Shown in pieces: positions 1-8,532 of a DNA stretch of 63,173 nt. The notes under the pieces are model-generated. The model was not told the DNA's origin. It did not search any database and was given only the letters and a program-made list of their open reading frames with translations. How positions within the stretch are numbered: position 1 is the first letter of the stretch; the number at the start of each line of letters is the position of its first letter. Origin of the DNA: Pantoea sp. Cy-639 (GTDB taxonomy: Bacteria > Pseudomonadota > Gammaproteobacteria > Pseudomonadales > Pseudomonadaceae); NCBI RefSeq assembly GCF_011752525.1, contig NZ_VWXI01000021.1, forward strand, positions 1 to 63,173, read 5' to 3'. The translations under genes were made by a program, and so were the position numbers.

Positions 1-123
1 GACCATGACCTGGTCTTCGTGGCCTTCCTGGTAGGTGTTGCCCACCGAGTCGGCGGTGAAGGCGCCAGCGGTGATCAGACCTTGTTTTTCGCCGGTGACG
101 GCCATGTAGGCGGGAGTTGCCAT
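1..123 (-). CDS. hcp: Hcp, T6SS inner-tube protein (N-terminal 41 residues, cut by window edge)
   Basis: The reverse strand reads MATPAYMAVTGEKQGLITAG and continues in frame to the window edge, the typical N-terminus of Hcp. Hcp hexamers stack into the tube that the T6SS sheath propels, and Hcp is also released and can chaperone effectors. The start ATG at 123 follows a good ribosome binding site, AAGGAGAG, eight bases upstream. The gene is separated from the rest of the cluster by a long spacer with its own sigma-54 promoter, so its level is probably set independently of the structural genes. The C-terminus and whatever follows it (often vgrG) are outside the window. Confidence 0.93.
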   Translation of the reverse strand, partial: MATPAYMAVTGEKQGLITAGAFTADSVGNTYQEGHEDQVMV

Positions 124-149
124 GTGTCGCTCTCCTTGCTTGAGAAATA

Positions 150-186
150 GTCGCCGGGTGGCAGGAATTTGCCACCTCGGGGCGAC
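150..186 (-). other. Hairpin at the expected 5' end of the hcp transcript
   Basis: On the minus strand GTCGCC pairs with GGCGAC and GGTGGCA pairs with TGCCACC, with a small asymmetric bulge between the two helices and a six-base loop. The predicted sigma-54 start is near 183-184, so this stem would form almost at the first base of the mRNA. A 5'-terminal stem commonly protects mRNA from decay, which fits the high level at which Hcp is usually made. The stem is seen; the role is inferred. Confidence 0.6.
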
Positions 187-193
187 TAGGTAA

Positions 194-209
194 TACAAAG
201 GGCGTGCCA
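194..209 (-). promoter_or_regulatory. Sigma-54 promoter of hcp
   Basis: The minus strand reads TGGCACGCCCTTTGTA. Against the sigma-54 consensus TGGCACG-N4-TTGCA this has a perfect -24 box, correct spacing, and one mismatch in the -12 box (TTGTA for TTGCA). It lies about 70 bases upstream of the hcp ATG. A sigma-54-dependent activator is encoded in the same cluster (9957-11477), which supports the call. Confidence 0.8.
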
Positions 210-290
210 GTTTTTATTTATCAATTAAAAACAGATAGTTACAAAGCACGCACATCCATTTAGATGCTCTTTTCAACTTGAACCATTCAA

Positions 291-419
291 AAGTTGCGCA
301 ACTTCTTGCGCAGTGGTGGCAAAAAGTTGCGCAGTTGGCTGTACATGACGATTACCAAGGGCTGCATCGAACTATCCACACACTTATCCACATTTGAGTG
401 CGCAACTTCTTGCGCAGTT
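291..419. repeat. Cluster of five TGCGCA-centred motifs, candidate activator binding sites
   Basis: Motifs lie at 291-304 (a perfect 14-bp palindrome, AAGTTGCGCAACTT), 305-313, 324-336, 397-408 and 409-419. A 20-base unit, TGCGCAACTTCTTGCGCAGT, occurs exactly at 295-314 and 399-418. Centres of neighbouring sites are 12, 21, 71 and 12 bp apart, so close pairs sit about one or two helix turns apart. They lie about 85-225 bp upstream of the sigma-54 promoter, the usual place for enhancer sites of sigma-54 activators. Binding by the local activator is inferred. Confidence 0.6.
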
Positions 420-495
420 GACCCAAAGTTCAGGATTCCCGTCTTGCGCCAACGCGATCACCGTAGCCAGTCCCAGATCCCGTAGCGTTTCCACG

Positions 496-1554
496 TTACC
501 GCCCGAACCTCGCCCAGAATCCGCGCGCAGCAAAGGCGTCGCGCAGTTGCCCGGCGCCGATGTCGCGCTGCCCAGGATCGAAGGCCAGGGCCTTGCGCAA
601 CGCCGACCAGGCCTTGCCCGGCATGCCCTCCGGCGTGCGCAGGCTGTGTTGCAGGCCTTGTTCACGCGCCTTGAGCGACAACACCCGGTCGAACGGATGA
701 CGCCCGGTAACCAGCTCGTACAGCACGCAAGCCACCGCATACAGGTCGCTGGCCGTACTCGGCGTGCCGCCCTCGAACAGCTCGGGCGCGGCATAGGCCG
801 GGGTCCACGCCTCGAAACGGCCATGGCTCAGGTGCGGCAGGCCGGCCAACGGTCCTTCCAGGGCCATGCCCAGGCCGAAGTCGAACAGCCGCAGGCCATC
901 GTCGGTGAGCATCACGTTGCTCGGCTTGAGGTCGCCATGCACCACACCTTGCCCATGCACGCAGGCCAGGGCATCGAGCAGCGGCACGGCGATCTCGCAT
1001 ACCTGGGGCCAGCCCAGCCCCAGCGGCTGGTCGCACAGCAGGCGGTCGAGCGAAGTACCGCGCATCAACTCCATGGTGATGAAGCCGCGCTCGGTCTCCG
1101 GGTCGACAGCAAAGCCCTGCAGGCGCACCAAGTTGGGATGACGCAGGCGGCTGGTCAGGGCGTACTCGTTGAACAGCAGCGCATTGGCATCCGGCGCCGT
1201 GGCCAGCTGGTCGCTCATCAGCTTCAGCGCCAGCAGCGGCTGCGGATCACCGAAACGCTCCTGCAGCAGGTCGCGGGCCCGGTATACCCGGCCCATGCCC
1301 CCCGCCCCGAGCAGACGCTCGAGGCGATAGCGGCCGGCCAGCACCTCGGGCAGTGGCGCCAGCGCGCGTACCGGAGGGCTCGCCGGCACCGCCACGGCAG
1401 GTTGCCCACGGCCCTTGCCCCGCCGCTTGCGGCGGGGCTTGCCGCTGCGCGCGGGCTCAGGCTCGCTGGCCTGGGTGAATGCGAAGTAGGTCGACTCGTT
1501 GTCCTGCTCGAGGGCTTCGAGCACATCCAGCGCATCGCCGCTGCCAGGGTTCAT
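496..1554 (-). CDS. stk1: T6SS-associated Ser/Thr protein kinase
   Basis: This 352-residue Hanks-type kinase probably drives the threonine phosphorylation switch that controls T6SS assembly, acting on the FHA protein or TssL. A basic, proline-rich N-terminal segment (about 33-70) precedes the kinase domain. Visible are the glycine loop GAGGMGRV (83-90), Lys111, the catalytic HGDLKPSN (206-213) and DFG (225-227). The catalytic loop has HGD instead of HRD, so it is a non-RD kinase. No transmembrane or periplasmic sensor part is present, unlike PpkA of HSI-I, so it should be cytoplasmic. The ATG at 1554 overlaps the phosphatase stop as ATGA, which decides this start over the upstream in-frame extension. 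The gene pairs with the phosphatase as stp1/stk1 do in P. aeruginosa HSI-II. Confidence 0.88.
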   Translation of the reverse strand: MNPGSGDALDVLEALEQDNESTYFAFTQASEPEPARSGKPRRKRRGKGRGQPAVAVPASPPVRALAPLPEVLAGRYRLERLLGAGGMGRVYRARDLLQERFGDPQPLLALKLMSDQLATAPDANALLFNEYALTSRLRHPNLVRLQGFAVDPETERGFITMELMRGTSLDRLLCDQPLGLGWPQVCEIAVPLLDALACVHGQGVVHGDLKPSNVMLTDDGLRLFDFGLGMALEGPLAGLPHLSHGRFEAWTPAYAAPELFEGGTPSTASDLYAVACVLYELVTGRHPFDRVLSLKAREQGLQHSLRTPEGMPGKAWSALRKALAFDPGQRDIGAGQLRDAFAARGFWARFGR

Positions 1555-2279
1555 CGGTGGATCACCACTGCGGTCAGGTTGTCTTTCGCCGAACCGCCCA
1601 GGGCGGTATCGAACAGGCGTTGCAGGGCTTCGCCGGGCGAAGCCAGGTCCAGGGCGTGGCCGAGGCCGCCGCTTTCCAGGCCGTCGTAGAGGCCATCGCT
1701 GCACAGCAGGAACACATCGCCCGGTTGAGCCTCGAACTCCAGCACTTCCAAGGTCAGGCTGGGGCTGGCGCCCACGGCACGGGTCAGGGCCCGGGCCGAG
1801 GGATGTACACGGGCCTGCTCGGCGCTCATGCGCTCCTTGTCGATCAGTTGCTGCTGCAGCGAATGGTCGCGGGTCAGCTGGTACAGACGCTGGCCGCGCC
1901 ACAGGTAGCAGCGGCTGTCGCCGGCCCACACGCAGGCGCCGCGGCGGCCTTCGAGCAACAGGGCGACCACGGTGCTGCCGATGATCCGCGCCTGGCCCTC
2001 GACGCTCACCGTCAGCTCCTGGCCAAGGCGCCGGTTGATCCAGTGCAGGCACTGGCGCACGGCGACCACGCGCTCGTCGAAGCTGCTGCTGGCCGGCAGT
2101 TCGGCCAGGCTCTCGACGATCATCTGGCTGGCGACATCGCCGGCCTCGTGCCCGCCCATGCCATCGGCGACCGCCCACAGCCCTTGCTGCGGACAATCGA
2201 GAAAAGCGTCCTCGTTGCGCGCCCGGACCTTGCCCGGGTCGGTACGCGCCGCGCTGCGCCAGGGGGTGGCGGCTGGCAT
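1551..2279 (-). CDS. stp1: T6SS-associated PP2C-type Ser/Thr phosphatase
   Basis: This 242-residue PPM/PP2C metallophosphatase is expected to reverse phosphorylation by the neighbouring kinase. Metal-binding motifs are visible: RNED (21-24), DGMGGHEAG (39-47), GDSRCYLW in the middle, CSDGLYD and the C-terminal KDNLTAVV. It is a single domain with no membrane segment. The ATG at 2279 overlaps the tssM stop (ATGA), and its own stop overlaps the kinase start, so tssM, phosphatase and kinase are translationally coupled. A longer in-frame extension inside tssM lacks phosphatase motifs and was not used. Confidence 0.9.
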   Translation of the reverse strand: MPAATPWRSAARTDPGKVRARNEDAFLDCPQQGLWAVADGMGGHEAGDVASQMIVESLAELPASSSFDERVVAVRQCLHWINRRLGQELTVSVEGQARIIGSTVVALLLEGRRGACVWAGDSRCYLWRGQRLYQLTRDHSLQQQLIDKERMSAEQARVHPSARALTRAVGASPSLTLEVLEFEAQPGDVFLLCSDGLYDGLESGGLGHALDLASPGEALQRLFDTALGGSAKDNLTAVVIHR

Positions 2280-5200
2280 CACAGCTCCCCTGGCAGGCGG
2301 AAGCCGCGCAGCACGCTCATGTCGAACGGGTTCGGCGCGCGCTGGCTGGTCAGCAGGTAATTGGCGCGCATGCCGCCGACATTGGCCTTGAGCACCATGG
2401 TGTCGCGGCCCTTGAGGTACTCGGTCTGCATCAGGTCGAGCAGGCGGAACAACGACCACGGGCCACCGTTCTTCTCCAGCGCCATCGGTCGGCCGCTGAG
2501 TTGCTCCAGGGTCAGGCTGCTGTTGCCGTCCTGGGCCTCGGTCGGCCACTTCAGGCTGGTCGAGACGATCGGGCCATGGCGATAGTCGATCACCGTGTCG
2601 CCGAAGCGGAACTCGGCGCGGCTCACCGACGGATCGAGGGTGTATGGCTCGAGCTTGAACTGCACCTGCGGCTCTTCCGGGTTCTGCGCGAAGAAGCTCT
2701 GGCGGATGGTCTGGGCGGTGCCCATCTGTTCGAGGAACGCCCGGGCCATCGGCAGGCTCTGGCCGTCGAGGCTGCGCAGGCGGTAGGTGCCGGCCTCACC
2801 GCTGACGAACGGACGCATGTAGGTGTCGAAGAAGCGATCCGCCACACCCTGGGCCTTGAAGAATTCGCGGAAATCGCTGATCGCCACATCGCTGGTGCCA
2901 TGGGCGTTGAACGGATAGCGCGACTCGATGGCACGGCCGTAGAAGCTGTACAGCTCGTTCTGGTAGCGCTGGTTGAGGTAGCTGTAGGCGTCGTTGAGCA
3001 CCATGCGCCAGATGTCGTCGGACAGCAGGTTGAACCAGCCGGCCACCGGACGCGGCAGGCGCGCGGTGCCGTTGCGCAGGCTGCTCAGGGCATCACGCTG
3101 CCCCGACATGCGTGCCTTGGCCATCTGGTACGAGGCTTCCTCGGCCTGGTTGGAACGGGCCAGGCTGGCCAACTGCTGCTGCAGGTCGTTGAGCGCCTGC
3201 AGCGTCGGCGCCAGGTCGGGGCCCGGGCCGTTGTTGTCGTCGAGCAGCCGGTGCAGCGGCTCGAAACGCCGTTGCAGGGCCATGCGCGCGGTGTCCGGCA
3301 GCGGCTTCTTGGCCAGGGCGTCGCGGGCCTTGCCGGCCACTGCGCCCGCCACGGCCGCACCGTTCTTGCCGAGCTTCTTGGTCGCGGCCTTGCCTGCGGC
3401 GGCCTGCGCCGCCTCGGTGCCCTCGTCCGGGGTTTCCGGCAGCACCGGGAAGCGGGTGTTCTCGCGTACCTCGGTGAGCAACAGCAACAACGGCGAGTTG
3501 GCGGCGGTCAGTGCCGACAGCTGGTCGGCGCCTTCGCCGGCATCGTTGAACGGGATCAGCCCGACCTGGTTGACCGCCTCGCCCCAGTAGTTGGCGTAGT
3601 CGCGGAAATACAACTGCTCCAGCTCGACCATCAGCCGGCGCATGTCCATGTCGCTGATGCCGCTGCCCTCGCCCAGTACCCAGTTGTCGCGCAGGATATC
3701 GTTGACCAGGTTGGCGCCCTGCACCGAGAAGTACTGCTGGTAGCCCTGGGAGGTATAGAAACCGGGGATCGGGTAGTCGATGCCGACGAACTGACTGGCC
3801 TGCGGGCCGAGCTGCTGGCTGAGGCGGTACTCCGGCAGGCTGCGGGCCTGCTCGCGCAATACGCGGTAGACCACGCTGGCCAGCGACTCGGCACGCAGCA
3901 CCTGGCGTGCCTGGGCCACCAGGGCGTCGTTGAGCGGATAGGTGAACGGCTGCTCGAGCAGGCGCCCGAAGTGCGCGTTCAGGCCTTCCTGCACGGCGGT
4001 GTTGCCGGTATAGCGCTGCGACCAGCCGTTGGCCACCCAATCCTTGAGCCAGTCCTGGTCACGGCGCTCGGGCAGGCCGAGCATCAGGTAGGCGCGCAGG
4101 CTGTTGAGCAGGCGCTCGCGGTTCTTCAGGTTGCTGCGGATCTGCCCTTCGACCATCTGCGCCACCCGTGGCAGCAGGACGTTCTCCAGCTCGCGCTGGT
4201 AGGCCGGCTGCAGCACCGCGTTGGCCGGCTCGCCCTGGTACAGGCCATTGCGTTGCAGCAACGAGACATCGCCACTGGCAGGGAACACCTGGGCGGCCTG
4301 CCAGGCCGTGTCCAACGGCTTGAGCGCGGCCAGGGCGTCGTCGCGGGCATCCAGGCCCTGGTGCTGGCGCTGCCACTGGCGACCCAGCTCGCGCACCTGT
4401 TCGAGGCGCTCGTGGTTGCCAGAGAAACTGCCCGCCCAGAGCATGCCGAACAGCACCAGCGCACCCAGTGCGCCCAGGTAGACCGCACGCTGGCCCCAGT
4501 GGATGCGCCGGCGTTCACGCTGGTCGAGACCGGCCAGGTCGTATTCGGGGAAGATCACCCGGCTGAACAGTTGCAGGATGAAGCGCGAGCGCCCCTGGGG
4601 CGCGCCACGCCCAGGCTGGCCGGGGTTGAAGCCGTTGTCGCTGTCGACCCGCGGCGCCTGGTGTGGCGCGCTGGTCAGGTAGAAGCCGCGCAACTGGCTG
4701 GCGCGTTGGTAGCGGTTGCCGGTGAAGGCGGCGTCGACCAGCAGGCACAGCTGGTCGCCGATACGGCCCAGCTGGTGCGGGAAGTCGAGGATCCGCGCCC
4801 GGCGCAGGGTGTTGCGTTCGTGGTGCATGCGCTGGGTGACCTGGTCGCCCAGGCGCTGCAGCAGCCCCTGGAACTCCTTGGCCAGCAGCTCGGTGTCGGC
4901 GCCGTTCTGGCCCTTGCCGAAGGTGATGCCGAACACCTGCTCGTTCTCTTCCCGCGACTGCTGGTCGAAGAATGCGTCGAAGCCCTGCAGGCGGTCGGTC
5001 TTGCTCAGCACCAGGTATACCGGCACCTCGACGTGCAGACGCTGGCGCAGCTCCTGCAGACGCGAGCGTACCTTCTGCGCCAGATCGCTGACCGCCGCCT
5101 CGCCACCGAGCAAGGTGTCCAGCGGCACGGTGATCACCACGCCGTTGAGCGGACGGTTGCGCCGACGCAGGCGCAGCTGGTCGAGCAGCACGCGCCAGGC

Positions 5201-5806
5201 ATGGCCGTCGATCTCGCTGTCGGACTGGTTGAGGAAGCGCCCGGCGGTATCCACCAGCACGGCCTGTTCGGCGAAGTAGAAGTCGCAGAAGTCGCCACTG
5301 GCCGGATCACGGGAGAGCTTGCGCTCCAGCGCGTTGATCGGGAACTCCAGCCCGGAATGGTCGATCAGGCTGGTCTTGCCGGCGCCCTGCGGGCCGAGCA
5401 CCAGGTACCAGGGCAGGTCGCGGCGCCAGCGTTCGCTGCGGCCACCGTAGAGGCTCGAGTGCTTGAGGGTGGACAAGGCGTGCCTGAAGCGGGCCTTGAT
5501 CTCCTTGCCCTCCTCTTCCTTGCGTTCCTCGCGCTCCAGGCGCTCGCGGCCGTCCTCGCTCTCCAGCTCGACCTGCTTGCGGTTGTTGGCGCGCCAGCTG
5601 GCGAACACCATCCACAGGCCCCAGACCAGGAACAGCACGCTGATGGTCAGCAACCGCGCGGCGGCCTCTTCCCAGAACTTGTTTTCGGCCACCGCCAGCA
5701 GCGGTCCGGCGAACCACACCAGCAGCGCCAGGGCCAGCACCAGCAGCAGGCTCCAGACCCAGGTGCGGGCGAGGAAGGCGCCGACTTTCTTGAAAAAATT
5801 CTTCAT
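2279..5806 (-). CDS. tssM: TssM (IcmF), T6SS inner-membrane complex ATPase-like protein
   Basis: This 1,175-residue protein spans the inner membrane and, with TssL and TssJ, forms the envelope complex that anchors the T6SS. Two membrane segments lie near residues 15-40 and 52-70, followed by a charged, coiled-coil-like stretch (about 75-107) and a Walker A motif GPQGAGKTS (138-146). A third membrane segment near residues 430-455 precedes the large periplasmic part. The intact Walker A suggests nucleotide binding; some TssM proteins lack it. The start at 5806 is chosen because AAGGA lies nine bases upstream; a GTG at 5824 overlapping the tssL stop is an alternative. Confidence 0.95.
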   Translation of the reverse strand: MKNFFKKVGAFLARTWVWSLLLVLALALLVWFAGPLLAVAENKFWEEAAARLLTISVLFLVWGLWMVFASWRANNRKQVELESEDGRERLEREERKEEEGKEIKARFRHALSTLKHSSLYGGRSERWRRDLPWYLVLGPQGAGKTSLIDHSGLEFPINALERKLSRDPASGDFCDFYFAEQAVLVDTAGRFLNQSDSEIDGHAWRVLLDQLRLRRRNRPLNGVVITVPLDTLLGGEAAVSDLAQKVRSRLQELRQRLHVEVPVYLVLSKTDRLQGFDAFFDQQSREENEQVFGITFGKGQNGADTELLAKEFQGLLQRLGDQVTQRMHHERNTLRRARILDFPHQLGRIGDQLCLLVDAAFTGNRYQRASQLRGFYLTSAPHQAPRVDSDNGFNPGQPGRGAPQGRSRFILQLFSRVIFPEYDLAGLDQRERRRIHWGQRAVYLGALGALVLFGMLWAGSFSGNHERLEQVRELGRQWQRQHQGLDARDDALAALKPLDTAWQAAQVFPASGDVSLLQRNGLYQGEPANAVLQPAYQRELENVLLPRVAQMVEGQIRSNLKNRERLLNSLRAYLMLGLPERRDQDWLKDWVANGWSQRYTGNTAVQEGLNAHFGRLLEQPFTYPLNDALVAQARQVLRAESLASVVYRVLREQARSLPEYRLSQQLGPQASQFVGIDYPIPGFYTSQGYQQYFSVQGANLVNDILRDNWVLGEGSGISDMDMRRLMVELEQLYFRDYANYWGEAVNQVGLIPFNDAGEGADQLSALTAANSPLLLLLTEVRENTRFPVLPETPDEGTEAAQAAAGKAATKKLGKNGAAVAGAVAGKARDALAKKPLPDTARMALQRRFEPLHRLLDDNNGPGPDLAPTLQALNDLQQQLASLARSNQAEEASYQMAKARMSGQRDALSSLRNGTARLPRPVAGWFNLLSDDIWRMVLNDAYSYLNQRYQNELYSFYGRAIESRYPFNAHGTSDVAISDFREFFKAQGVADRFFDTYMRPFVSGEAGTYRLRSLDGQSLPMARAFLEQMGTAQTIRQSFFAQNPEEPQVQFKLEPYTLDPSVSRAEFRFGDTVIDYRHGPIVSTSLKWPTEAQDGNSSLTLEQLSGRPMALEKNGGPWSLFRLLDLMQTEYLKGRDTMVLKANVGGMRANYLLTSQRAPNPFDMSVLRGFRLPGEL

Positions 5807-5820
5807 CACAGGTCCTTGTG

Positions 5821-6690
5821 TCACGGCCGCGGCTGGGCCGCACTCTGCTCAAGCGTCTGGAAGGGTTGCAGGACGGTCGCGCGCTGTTCCCCCAGCACCC
5901 AGGCGAAACCGGAATACATCACCACCAGGCAGACCAGGGTGAACAGCGCCACCGTCCACCACGGCACGATGCGCACCGGGCTGTTGCGCAACTGGTCGAG
6001 GCCTTCCCAGCGTGGCGACAGCTCGCGCGGCACATCGCCGCGCAGCTGACGGATCTGCCGGAACAGCGCGTCGCGGATGCCTTCAAGCTCGGACATGCCA
6101 CGGTCGATGACCCGGTACTTGCCCTCGAAGCCCAGCGACAGGCACAGGTACATCAGCTCGAGCATCGGCAGGTGCTTGACCGGGTTCTTCGACATGCGAT
6201 CGAGCAGCGCGAAGAACTTCTCGCCGCCGAAGGTCTCGTTGTGGAAGGCACTGAGCAGGCTCATCTGCGACCACTGGCTCTCGTTGCCCCACGGCGTGGT
6301 CACCACTGCTTCGTCGACCACGGTGCACAGCAGGTAACGGGCCACGGTGACCTGGCTGTTCTCCACGCCCTCGTAGTGGGTGCGTGCCTCGAAGGTGCGG
6401 ATGCAGCCGCTCAGGCGCTCCTTGAGAAGCTGCAGGTCCTCGGCGGTCTCGCTGTGCTTGAGTCGCACCACCTCCGAAAGCAGCTCGCCGGCGGCGGCCA
6501 CCAGCGGGTTGAGGCCGACGCTGAAGCTGCCACTGGACGGCAGGCGCGCCGAATAGACCACGCGCTGCTCCAGCGGCTCGGCCCGTGCCGAGCTGCCCAG
6601 GGCCGTCAGTGCCTGACCTTCCGGTGCCGAGCCATCCTGGTTGAACAGGACGGTCTTGTCGTCCTGGGAATGTTCCATGTCCTTGCTCAT
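5821..6690 (-). CDS. tssL: TssL (DotU/IcmH), T6SS inner-membrane protein
   Basis: This 289-residue protein carries the cytoplasmic hook-shaped DotU domain and a single C-terminal membrane anchor (IVPWWTVALFTLVCLVVMYSG, near 242-262). It ends soon after the anchor, so it has no fused OmpA-type peptidoglycan-binding domain, unlike the evolved TssL of some systems. TssL binds TssM and links the envelope complex to the baseplate via TssK. It lies between tssK and tssM, with AGGAA five bases before its ATG. The N-terminal 30 residues are polar and variable. Confidence 0.94.
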   Translation of the reverse strand: MSKDMEHSQDDKTVLFNQDGSAPEGQALTALGSSARAEPLEQRVVYSARLPSSGSFSVGLNPLVAAAGELLSEVVRLKHSETAEDLQLLKERLSGCIRTFEARTHYEGVENSQVTVARYLLCTVVDEAVVTTPWGNESQWSQMSLLSAFHNETFGGEKFFALLDRMSKNPVKHLPMLELMYLCLSLGFEGKYRVIDRGMSELEGIRDALFRQIRQLRGDVPRELSPRWEGLDQLRNSPVRIVPWWTVALFTLVCLVVMYSGFAWVLGEQRATVLQPFQTLEQSAAQPRP

Positions 6691-6692
6691 GC

Positions 6693-8024
6693 TCAGTTCC
6701 TGATGGCCCAGAATTTCAGTTCGAGATCGGAGAACTCACTGGTGACGTGGAAGGCGAAGCCGCCGGAGCCGTCCATCTTGGCGCGATCGGCGGCATCGAG
6801 TTCGACGATGAAGTAGGTCTTGTTGGCGTGGAACGGGATCTGTCGCGGTGCCACCGGCAGCGGTTTGACCTTGAGCCCCGGCAGGTGCAGGTTGACCAGC
6901 TGGCGGATGCGCTCCACCGGGCCGACCTTGAGGTGCGACGGCAGACGCTGGCGCAGCTCTTCGGACTCGCAGTTGGCGCTGGCGGCCAGCACGAACGAGG
7001 CGGTGGTGAGCAGGCCCGGGTCGTGCAGCGGCGAGACCAGAATGCCGTACTGGCGCTGCTGCAGTTCCAGCTCGATGGCGTGCTGCTCGAGCACCATCGA
7101 CAGCACCTGGCGAATCGACTCCATCAGCTTGCGGAAGCTCGCGCCCTGGTCGCTGTGCTGGTAGCGCGCGTCCAGGCGCGGGCGCTTGGTATCGCTGGAG
7201 AAGGTCGACAGGTCGCCGAGCATGATCAGGAAGGTGCGGTACAGCTCCTCGGGGTGCACCTGCTCCAGGCTCAGGTAGTGACGCAGCAGCAGCTCGGTGC
7301 GGTTGATCAGTTGCAGCATCATGAAGTCGCCGACTTCGGCGCCGCCGACCTTGCCGTTGGAACGGATGCGCTCGGCCAGGGTGTCGCCGCGCAGCGCCAG
7401 CATGCTGATGACTTCCTTCAGGCACGACAGCAGATACACCGACGAATGGGTGCGGATGAAGGTCGGCACGAAGTCCGGGTCGAGGCTGATGACCCCGTCC
7501 GGCGAAGTGTCGAGGATCTCGCAGACCTTGAGCTTGACGTAGGCCTGGTCGGTCTGCTGCTCGCCGAGCAGCAGGCGGAAGTCGGGCCGCGCGCAGTTGA
7601 TCTGGCTGCTGTTGTCGTCGCCGGCGTTGGAGTCGGACACGTCCAGCTCGTAGGTGGTGTAGCGGGTCAGCACATCGGACTGCTCGGGGCGACGCGCCTC
7701 GATGTGGTTGCCGGTGACCAGCGGCAGGGCCATGAAGATCGGCGTGGCGCCGGTGTTCGGCGGCACGTCCAGGGCCAGCGGCTCGCTGCTGCCGTCGAGC
7801 TCGAACAGGCTGCCGTCGGGCAGGATGCCGGCGGCACGGCTGATCACCAGCTTGCCCATGCTGAGGAACTGCAGGTCGATCTCCAGGTTGATGAAGCCCC
7901 AGGTGTAGGTGCCCAGCAACTGGGTGCGGGTCTTCATCTGGCTGTCGTAGTAGCGGTCGTTGTGCTGGAAATGCTGGGGACGCAGCAGCATCCCCTCCTG
8001 CCAGACTACCTTGTGCACATTCAT
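6693..8024 (-). CDS. tssK: TssK, T6SS baseplate to membrane-complex connector
   Basis: This 443-residue protein starts with the typical TssK N-terminus (MNVHKVVWQEGMLLRPQHFQ). TssK trimers attach the phage-like baseplate (TssE/F/G/VgrG) to the TssL/TssM membrane complex in the cytoplasm. Length and full-length character match the family, and no signal peptide or membrane segment is seen. Its ATG overlaps the tssJ stop (ATGA), and its stop lies two bases before the tssL start, which fits a compact operon. Confidence 0.96.
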   Translation of the reverse strand: MNVHKVVWQEGMLLRPQHFQHNDRYYDSQMKTRTQLLGTYTWGFINLEIDLQFLSMGKLVISRAAGILPDGSLFELDGSSEPLALDVPPNTGATPIFMALPLVTGNHIEARRPEQSDVLTRYTTYELDVSDSNAGDDNSSQINCARPDFRLLLGEQQTDQAYVKLKVCEILDTSPDGVISLDPDFVPTFIRTHSSVYLLSCLKEVISMLALRGDTLAERIRSNGKVGGAEVGDFMMLQLINRTELLLRHYLSLEQVHPEELYRTFLIMLGDLSTFSSDTKRPRLDARYQHSDQGASFRKLMESIRQVLSMVLEQHAIELELQQRQYGILVSPLHDPGLLTTASFVLAASANCESEELRQRLPSHLKVGPVERIRQLVNLHLPGLKVKPLPVAPRQIPFHANKTYFIVELDAADRAKMDGSGGFAFHVTSEFSDLELKFWAIRN

Positions 8025-8527
8025 CGACGATCACCCGCTTGTGCCACTGCCGGCACGCCATTGTGGATACCGGCCTGGTCCAGGTAGAGGTTCGCCGTCA
8101 CCCGCTCGCCGGCGCGGATCACCTGCAACCGGCGCCATTGCGCCTGGTCGAGGTCACGGTAGGCGGCCATGACGCCGACGAAGCGGCTTTCAGGGTCGAT
8201 GCTCAGCTTGAGGGTCAGGGTCTCGCCCGGACGCAATTCGTGCTCCTCACTGGCCACCATGTCCTGCGCCAGGATTTCCTTGGGCCGCTGGTAGAGACTG
8301 AAGAAGTCGGTGCTCTCGAAGGCCACCGGACGCTTGAGCTCGTACAGGCGCACCACCACCGGCGATGGCCGGCCGTTGATGTCCGGGTTGAGCTGGTCGG
8401 TGGCGACCAGGGTGAGGTCGAGCTTGGTCATGGTCGAATACGGCGACAGGGCGCTGCAGCCGGTCAGCCAGAACAGGGCAGCCAGGGCCCACGTCGCCCT
8501 GAGCATCGTGCGGGAGATGCGCGTCAT
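8021..8527 (-). CDS. tssJ: TssJ, T6SS outer-membrane lipoprotein
   Basis: The 168-residue product has a lipoprotein signal ending in the lipobox LTGC. TssJ is anchored in the outer membrane, faces the periplasm and binds the periplasmic end of TssM. The mature part carries the family's beta-sandwich sequence (for example VVVRLYELKRPVAFESTDFFSLY). The start at 8527 has AGGA at good distance; an ATG at 8536 that overlaps the fha stop as ATGA would add three residues and is also plausible. It is followed directly by tssK. Confidence 0.93.
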   Translation of the reverse strand: MTRISRTMLRATWALAALFWLTGCSALSPYSTMTKLDLTLVATDQLNPDINGRPSPVVVRLYELKRPVAFESTDFFSLYQRPKEILAQDMVASEEHELRPGETLTLKLSIDPESRFVGVMAAYRDLDQAQWRRLQVIRAGERVTANLYLDQAGIHNGVPAVAQAGDRR

Positions 8528-8532
8528 GAAGA

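Larger units (their letters stand above)
124..495. other. Intergenic region between the kinase gene and hcp
   Basis: This 372-base spacer has no credible gene. From the kinase end to hcp it holds five TGCGCA-centred motifs (291-419), an AT-rich stretch (about 210-290), a sigma-54 promoter (194-209), a hairpin in the expected hcp leader (150-186) and the hcp ribosome binding site. No U-tailed terminator is visible after the kinase stop at 496, so transcription may run through into hcp. Confidence 0.8.

Noticed and set aside
384..495. Coding-like sequence after the kinase stop, suggesting a frameshifted kinase C-terminus
   Set aside because: The kinase already has a complete domain and ends in the place usual for sensor-less kinases; the extra frame gives no recognisable domain.
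593..600. Further TTGCGCAA copy inside the kinase gene
   Set aside because: A single short copy in high-GC coding DNA is expected by chance and lacks the paired layout of the intergenic sites.
2501..6049. Very long plus-strand open frame (over 1,100 codons) opposite tssM
   Set aside because: It is the antisense shadow of tssM in GC-rich DNA: composition is skewed to His, Gln, Ala and Leu, there is no ribosome binding site, and the minus-strand frame has a full domain match.
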